Assembly: GCA_945827765.1 (NCBI GenBank) | Contig: CALZPS010000114.1 | Span: forward strand, 1 to 5,658 | Source: an uncultured Lachnospiraceae bacterium | Lineage (GTDB): Bacteria; Bacillota; Clostridia; Lachnospirales; Lachnospiraceae | DNA length: 5,658 nucleotides | Direction of reading: 5' to 3' | Part shown: in pieces, positions 1 through 5,658 of the stretch | Position numbering within the stretch: position 1 is the stretch's first letter | Layout: the number at the start of each line of letters is the position of its first letter | The notes under the pieces: model-generated | What the model was told of the DNA's origin: nothing | What the model saw: only the letters and a program-made list of their open reading frames with translations | The model's database searches: none | Program-made: the position numbers and the translations under genes

Positions 1-43
1 TCTAGTACGGTCTCGTGGGCTCGGAGATGTGTATAAGAGACAG
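1..43 (+). other. Nextera sequencing adapter (left end, not genomic)
   Basis: This stretch is synthetic library sequence. Position 1 is the last base of the P7 tail, 2-9 (CTAGTACG) match the Nextera i7 index N702 as it appears in the primer, 10-24 (GTCTCGTGGGCTCGG) are the read-2 adapter, and 25-43 (AGATGTGTATAAGAGACAG) are the 19-bp Tn5 mosaic end. Genomic sequence begins at 44. The reverse complement of the same 43 bases sits at 5614-5656. Read on the minus strand, the adapter yields the peptide [13 protein letters not shown], a familiar contamination tail in metagenomic protein sets. Confidence 0.98.
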
Positions 44-2342
<2,299 letters not shown>

Positions 2343-2411
2343 TGTTATTATTCAACCATGCACAAGGCAGGGGTGAGCCGGCATGACCGGATTTCATGAA
2401 GGAGGAAAACG
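2343..2411 (+). other. ntpK-ntpE intergenic spacer with ntpE ribosome binding site
   Basis: This 69-nt gap is the first real spacing in the operon. The ntpE ribosome binding site AAGGAGG is at 2399-2405, 6 nt before the ATG at 2412. Only weak structure is visible: a 4-bp CCGG/CCGG stem around CATGA (2378-2390) and, as an alternative, a 5-bp CATGC/GCATG pairing (2357-2361 with 2381-2385). A 13-codon frame at 2358-2399 has no ribosome binding site. No terminator-like T-run is present, so transcription probably continues. Confidence 0.6.
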
Positions 2412-3002
2412 ATGAGCGGATTAGACAAAATCAAGAGTCAAATCCTGGAGGATGCCAATGCGCTGGCGGCGACTAAAATTGCCCTCGCCAGAGAAGAGGC
2501 GGATGCGCTGCTGGTCAAAGCGGAGGAAGAGATGGCGGCGGAGAGTTTAAAAGGCGCACAGCAGTCCGAAGAGGCGGTAAAAAACTATGCGGAACGCATT
2601 CAGTCAGCCTGTGACATGCAGCGGCGCAAAGCTCTGTTGGCGGCACGGCAGGAACTGATTGCGGATGTGCTTTCGAAGGCGTATGAGCGGTTGCTGTCAC
2701 TGCCTGCGGAAGAATATTTTGCTCTGCTTTTGAAGGTGCTTGCACAGTATGCGCAGCCGGAAGAGGGGGAGATGTATCTCTCTGAAAGAGATTTGAAGAG
2801 AATGCCGAAGGGGTTTGAAACGGAAGTAAAGAAGATTGCTGCGGAAAAAGGCGGCAGACTGACAATTCCCGGTGAGTCAAAAGAGATGGACGGCGGGTTT
2901 GTGCTGGTATATGGCGGTATCGAAGAAAATTGTACGATTCGCGCGATGTTCACCGCCAGACACGATGAATGGTCGGATTTGGTGCAGAAGATTCTTTTTT
3001 AG
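2412..3002 (+). CDS. ntpE: V-type ATPase subunit E (peripheral stalk)
   Basis: One half of the peripheral stalk that ties the A3B3 head to subunit I and resists rotation; its partner is the small G/H-type coiled-coil subunit, whose gene is usually upstream of ntpI and outside this window. The protein has 196 residues, normal for bacterial E subunits. Residues 1 to about 85 are a long, Ala/Glu/Lys/Gln-rich helix suited to a heterodimeric coiled coil. The rest is a mixed alpha/beta head domain, with the family-typical GGFVLVYGGIEENCTIRAMF near residues 157-176. The start is the ATG with AAGGAGG 6 nt upstream. The TAG stop overlaps the first bases of the ntpC ribosome binding site, and ntpC begins only 6 nt later, so translational coupling is likely. 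Nothing is missing or unusual. Confidence 0.95.
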   Translation: MSGLDKIKSQILEDANALAATKIALAREEADALLVKAEEEMAAESLKGAQQSEEAVKNYAERIQSACDMQRRKALLAARQELIADVLSKAYERLLSLPAEEYFALLLKVLAQYAQPEEGEMYLSERDLKRMPKGFETEVKKIAAEKGGRLTIPGESKEMDGGFVLVYGGIEENCTIRAMFTARHDEWSDLVQKILF

Positions 3003-3006
3003 GAGG
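3001..3006 (+). promoter_or_regulatory. ribosome binding site of ntpC, overlapping the ntpE stop
   Basis: AGGAGG begins inside the TAG stop of ntpE (3000-3002). It lies only 2 nt before the ATG at 3009, which is too close for normal initiation, but 8 nt before an in-frame TTG at 3015. The spacing therefore favours the TTG as the true start of ntpC. Confidence 0.7.
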
Positions 3007-3008
3007 GC

Positions 3009-3986
3009 ATGAGATTGAATGAATTAGAATACACGTATGCGGTCGCCCGTATACGGGCTCTGGAGACAGCCCTGCTCACCGATTCTGTCATTGACCAGTT
3101 GGTAAATTGTCAGACGTATGAACAATGTATACAGCTTTTGGAGGAAAAGGGCTGGGGCACACCGGACGGTAAAGGCGATGCGGAAATGATGCTCAAACAG
3201 CAGGAAGAGAAGGCGTGGGAAGTGATTCGGGATGTGGCGCCTGATTTGTCCGTGTTTGATGTCTTGTCGTATCAAAAGCTGTACCACAATCTCAAAGCAG
3301 CCGTCAAAGCAGTCTGCACGGATGTGCGGGGCGGCAATATTTTCTATGAGGATGCGGCAATCCCCGGGGATGAAATGCTGAAAATTGTCGAAAATAAAGA
3401 GTTTTCACGGCTCCCGGAGCATATGAGGCATGTGGCACAGGAGGCATATGAGACACTTTTGCAGACCCGCGACGGGCAGTTGTGTGATGTCATCATTGAC
3501 CGGGCGGCACTGGATGCAATTTATGCTGCGGGGCAGCAGGCGAAGGACGATATTATTCGTGATTACGCGGAGTCTACGGTGGCAATCGCCGATATCAAGA
3601 TTGCGGTGCGCTGTGCAAAGACCGGCAAATCGTTGGATTTCATGAAACGGGCGATGTCCCCCTGCGCGAGTGTCAATATCAATGAGCTGATGAAAGCAGC
3701 ATTGGGCGGAACGGATGCGGTCAAAGAATATCTGAGTGGTACGATGTATGCGGAAGGTGCAGCAGCACTGGAAGTATCCGCATCAGCATTTGAAAGATGG
3801 TGTGACAACCGCATGATGCAGACGATGAAACCACAGAAATATCAGTCATTTTCTGTGGGACCATTGGTGGCATATCTGTTTGCCAGACAGAATGAAATCA
3901 AGACAGTGCGAATCATTCTTACCGGGAAACAGAATGGATTTTCGGACGAAATGCTCCGGGAAAGGGTAAGGGAGATGTATGTATAA
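3009..3986 (+). CDS. ntpC: V-type ATPase subunit C (d / AC39 family)
   Basis: Funnel-shaped adapter sitting on the K ring and receiving the foot of the D-F central shaft, so it transmits torque between membrane and head. The 325 residues are the usual family length, mostly helical, consistent with the three-bundle fold. Recognisable parts are YTYAVARIRALE near the N-terminus and the conserved C-terminal block: PQKYQSFSVGPLVAYLFARQ, then NEIKTVRIILTGKQNG and the terminal [10 protein letters not shown]. The start is uncertain: ATG 3009 gives MRLNELEYTYA, but the ribosome binding site ends only 2 nt before it. TTG 3015 would give MNELEYTYA, with an 8-nt spacing and an N-terminus closer in length to relatives. 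ntpC follows ntpE by 6 nt and overlaps ntpF by 8 nt. Confidence 0.94.
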   Translation: MRLNELEYTYAVARIRALETALLTDSVIDQLVNCQTYEQCIQLLEEKGWGTPDGKGDAEMMLKQQEEKAWEVIRDVAPDLSVFDVLSYQKLYHNLKAAVKAVCTDVRGGNIFYEDAAIPGDEMLKIVENKEFSRLPEHMRHVAQEAYETLLQTRDGQLCDVIIDRAALDAIYAAGQQAKDDIIRDYAESTVAIADIKIAVRCAKTGKSLDFMKRAMSPCASVNINELMKAALGGTDAVKEYLSGTMYAEGAAALEVSASAFERWCDNRMMQTMKPQKYQSFSVGPLVAYLFARQNEIKTVRIILTGKQNGFSDEMLRERVREMYV

Positions 3987-4302
3987 GGTTGCGGTGTTAG
4001 GAGATTACGATAGTATTTACGGATTTTCCACGCTGGGTCTCAGCATCTGCCCCGTAAAGACCCGGGAAGAAGCAAAGGATATGCTGCAGCAGCTTGCCGG
4101 CAGCGAAAAATATGGCATCATCTATGTGACGGAAGGCGTGGCGGCACAAATCAGTGAAGAGATAGAAACGTACCGGGAACAGACATTTCCCGCCATCATC
4201 CAGATACCGGGAGTGTCCGGCAACACGGGAGCGGGTGTGGAAAATGTAAAGAAGACCGTGGAGCAGGCGGTCGGTTCGGATATTTTGTTCTCGGAGAGTT
4301 AA
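3979..4302 (+). CDS. ntpF: V-type ATPase subunit F (central stalk)
   Basis: Small rotor subunit that binds the D subunit in the central shaft and is thought to modulate ATPase activity. The 107-residue protein has the typical Rossmann-like N-terminal part ([20 protein letters not shown]), a second strand block with [11 protein letters not shown], then [20 protein letters not shown] and the C-terminal helix ending [11 protein letters not shown]. Length and motifs are normal. The ATG overlaps the last 8 nt of ntpC, and a modest Shine-Dalgarno (AAGGGAG, 3968-3974) lies 4 nt upstream inside ntpC, so translation is probably coupled to ntpC. In E. hirae nomenclature this same subunit is called NtpG, and the name NtpF is used there for a stalk coiled-coil protein. 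The name here follows the subunit letter. Confidence 0.95.
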   Translation: MYKVAVLGDYDSIYGFSTLGLSICPVKTREEAKDMLQQLAGSEKYGIIYVTEGVAAQISEEIETYREQTFPAIIQIPGVSGNTGAGVENVKKTVEQAVGSDILFSES

Positions 4303-4342
4303 AGTTCATGCGTTGGTGAAATCCGAAAAAGGCGTACAGTTT

Positions 4343-4361
4343 CGCAGCTGTCCGGGCTGCG
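4343..4361 (+). promoter_or_regulatory. intercistronic RNA hairpin upstream of ntpA
   Basis: CGCAGC (4343-4348) pairs perfectly with GCTGCG (4356-4361) around the 7-nt loop TGTCCGG. After an internal loop, the flanking GTT and AAC could add a few pairs. There is no downstream T-run, so it is not an intrinsic terminator. Its place between ntpF and ntpA would suit an mRNA-processing or stability element. The base pairing is seen; the function is not. Confidence 0.5.
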
Positions 4362-4407
4362 CGCGTGAACAGTGCACATGGACAATAACCTTAGAAGAGC
4401 AGAGAAG

Positions 4408-4417
4408 AAAGGTAGGG
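4408..4417 (+). promoter_or_regulatory. weak ribosome binding site of ntpA
   Basis: AAAGGTAGGG is the only purine-rich candidate before the ATG at 4424. The AAAGG part is 11 nt away, and the GGG ends 6 nt away. It is clearly poorer than the sites before ntpK and ntpE. The start is fixed instead by the conserved N-terminus of subunit A. Confidence 0.5.
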
Positions 4418-4423
4418 CATTAC

Positions 4424-5613
4424 ATGAGCAAAGGCGTGATAAAAAAGGTTGCAGGCCCGTTGGTCATCGCATCGGGCATGCGCGACGCGAACATGTTTGA
4501 CGTGGTTCGTGTAAGTGAGCAGAGATTGATTGGAGAAATCATCGAGATACATGGAGATGAGGCCTCTATTCAGGTATATGAAGAGACTTCCGGTCTGGGA
4601 CCGGGAGAACCGGTAGAGTCCACGGGAGTACCGATGTCGGTAGAACTTGGACCGGGACTGATTACCAGTATTTATGACGGCATACAGAGACCGCTGGACG
4701 ATATCATGAAGGTGTCGGGCAACAACTTGAAGAGAGGTGTGGAAGTCCCTTCCCTGAAACGGGATTTGAAGTGGGAGTTTGTGCCTGTTGCAGCAGTCGG
4801 AGACGAGGTGGATGCCGGTGATATCATCGGAACCGTGCAGGAAACCATCGTTGTACAGCAGAAGATCATGGTTCCGTATGGTATCAAAGGAACAATCAAA
4901 GAAATCAAAGCCGGAAAATTTACGGTGGAAGAGACCGTTGCAATCGTAGCGACGCCGCAGGGAGATAAGGAGTTGACTCTGATGCAGAAATGGCCGGTGC
5001 GCCGCGGGCGTCCATATCAGAAGAAACTTCCTCCGGTGATGCCGCTTGTGACCGGGCAGCGTGTCATTGATACGTTCTTCCCGATTGCCAAGGGTGGTGT
5101 GGCAGCCGTTCCCGGGCCGTTCGGCAGCGGCAAAACGGTCATCCAGCACCAGTTGGCAAAATGGGCGGAGGCAGATATCGTGGTCTACATCGGCTGCGGT
5201 GAGCGTGGCAATGAGATGACGGACGTGTTGAACGAATTCCCGGAATTGAAAGACCCCAAGACAGGGCAGTCTCTGATGCAGAGGACGGTATTGATTGCCA
5301 ATACCTCCGATATGCCGGTGGCGGCGCGGGAGGCATCCATTTACACCGGTATCACGATTGCGGAGTATTTTCGTGATATGGGATTTTCCGTGGCACTGAT
5401 GGCAGACTCGACCTCCCGCTGGGCCGAGGCACTGCGTGAAATGTCCGGGCGACTGGAAGAGATGCCGGGTGAGGAAGGCTATCCGGCGTACCTGGGCAGC
5501 CGTCTGGCGCAGTTCTATGAGAGAGCCGGACAGGTCGTTGCCCTCGGCAAAGAAGGAAGAGTCGGTGCTCTGTCGGTAATCGGGGCGGTATCCCCTCCGG
5601 GCGGTGATATTTC
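4424..5613 (+). CDS. ntpA: V-type ATPase catalytic subunit A, 3' truncated
   Basis: Catalytic subunit of the A3B3 head, binding and hydrolysing ATP at the interface with B (EC 7.1.2.2 for the H+ enzyme, 7.2.2.1 for the Na+ enzyme). About 397 of roughly 590 residues are present. The [14 protein letters not shown] start is typical of the family. Residues 1 to about 70 form the beta-barrel, and about 110-185 the A-specific bulge domain. The P-loop GPFGSGKT is at residues 231-238 (5114-5137), with Lys237 and Thr238 for phosphate and Mg2+. The catalytic Glu260 and following Arg261 lie in GCGERGNEM. The Walker B region [17 protein letters not shown] has Asp328, and [20 protein letters not shown] follows. 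The sequence ends at GGDIS, just past AVSPPGG, so the C-terminal helical domain is lost. Beyond 5613 the open frame runs into adapter, adding the false tail [14 protein letters not shown]. The gene is complete at its 5' end and intact where visible; ntpB and ntpD would be expected next. Confidence 0.97.
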
Positions 5614-5658
5614 CTGTCTCTTATACACATCTCCGAGCCCACGAGACCGTACTAGATC
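5614..5658 (+). other. Nextera sequencing adapter (right end, not genomic)
   Basis: Positions 5614-5632 are the reverse-complemented 19-bp Tn5 mosaic end, 5633-5647 (CCGAGCCCACGAGAC) are the read-2 adapter, 5648-5655 (CGTACTAG) match index N702 as written in sample sheets, and 5656-5658 (ATC) begin the P7 tail. It is the mirror image of the left end and marks the real end of the genomic insert at 5613. In the ntpA frame it encodes [11 protein letters not shown], and on the minus strand MCIRDR, both familiar adapter peptides. Confidence 0.98.

Larger units (their letters stand above)
4303..4423 (+). other. ntpF-ntpA intergenic spacer (leader of ntpA)
   Basis: This 121-nt gap is the longest in an otherwise tightly packed operon. 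It contains a clear hairpin (4343-4361) and a weak purine-rich ribosome binding site before ntpA. The ntpA reading frame stays open backwards through the whole gap to a TAA at 4247-4249, but the only possible starts in the gap are TTG 4313 and GTG 4316, which lack a well-spaced ribosome binding site. No convincing promoter or T-run is visible. It may be a processing, stability or translational control site, but this is inference. Confidence 0.6.

Noticed and set aside
2378..2390. CCGG-CATGA-CCGG hairpin as a terminator after ntpK
   Set aside because: The stem has only 4 bp and no T-run follows. The next gene belongs to the same complex and must be co-transcribed.
2358..2399. A 13-codon open frame in the ntpK-ntpE spacer
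   Set aside because: There is no ribosome binding site upstream, the peptide is unremarkable, and such a length is common by chance.
4313..4340. Possible promoter TTGGTG-16 nt-TACAGT within the ntpF-ntpA spacer
   Set aside because: It matches the consensus at about half of the positions, which is at background level. No other signal supports it.
4391..5149. A 252-codon minus-strand open frame opposite ntpA
   Set aside because: It lies opposite strongly conserved catalytic subunit A coding sequence, shows no recognisable domain, and is best explained as a shadow frame.

Overview
The window is a single operon fragment encoding a bacterial V/A-type (ion-translocating, rotary) ATPase. All genes are on the + strand in the order ntpI (5' truncated), ntpK, ntpE, ntpC, ntpF, ntpA (3' truncated). 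This order, the strong AGGAGG-type ribosome binding sites, the roughly balanced base composition and the protein sequences all point to an anaerobic Firmicutes bacterium. It is most likely a member of the Clostridia, in or near Lachnospiraceae; this is recognition from memory, not a database result.

Both ends are not genome. Positions 1-43 and 5614-5658 are Illumina Nextera adapter: the 19-bp Tn5 mosaic end, the read-2 adapter and an i7 index that matches N702, followed at the right end by the first bases of the P7 tail. The genomic insert is therefore 44-5613, and the fragment looks like a contig built from untrimmed short reads, probably metagenomic. The 43-bp perfect inverted terminal repeat formed by the adapters is an artefact, not a transposon.

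Layout. 44-1854: membrane stator subunit I (a), lacking its N-terminus. 1857-2342: proteolipid rotor-ring subunit K (c), with a full Na+-type ligand set. 2343-2411: short spacer carrying the ntpE ribosome binding site. 2412-3002: peripheral stalk subunit E. 3009-3986: subunit C (d), the socket between the c-ring and the central shaft. 3979-4302: central-stalk subunit F. 4303-4423: a 121-nt spacer with a hairpin, the only notable noncoding gap. 4424-5613: catalytic subunit A, truncated after about 397 of roughly 590 residues. The B and D genes would be expected just beyond the right end.

Together I and K form the membrane motor, where ions move between the stator arginines of I and the glutamate of K. 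C, F and the missing D form the rotor shaft, E with a missing G/H-type partner forms the peripheral stalk, and A with the missing B forms the ATP-hydrolysing head. The conserved ligand residues of K suggest Na+ coupling. I see no promoter, terminator, RNA gene, CRISPR array or real mobile element. Nothing here looks like a new biological system; the points worth a second look are the adapter ends, the Na+ signature, the ntpF-ntpA spacer and the start codon of ntpC.
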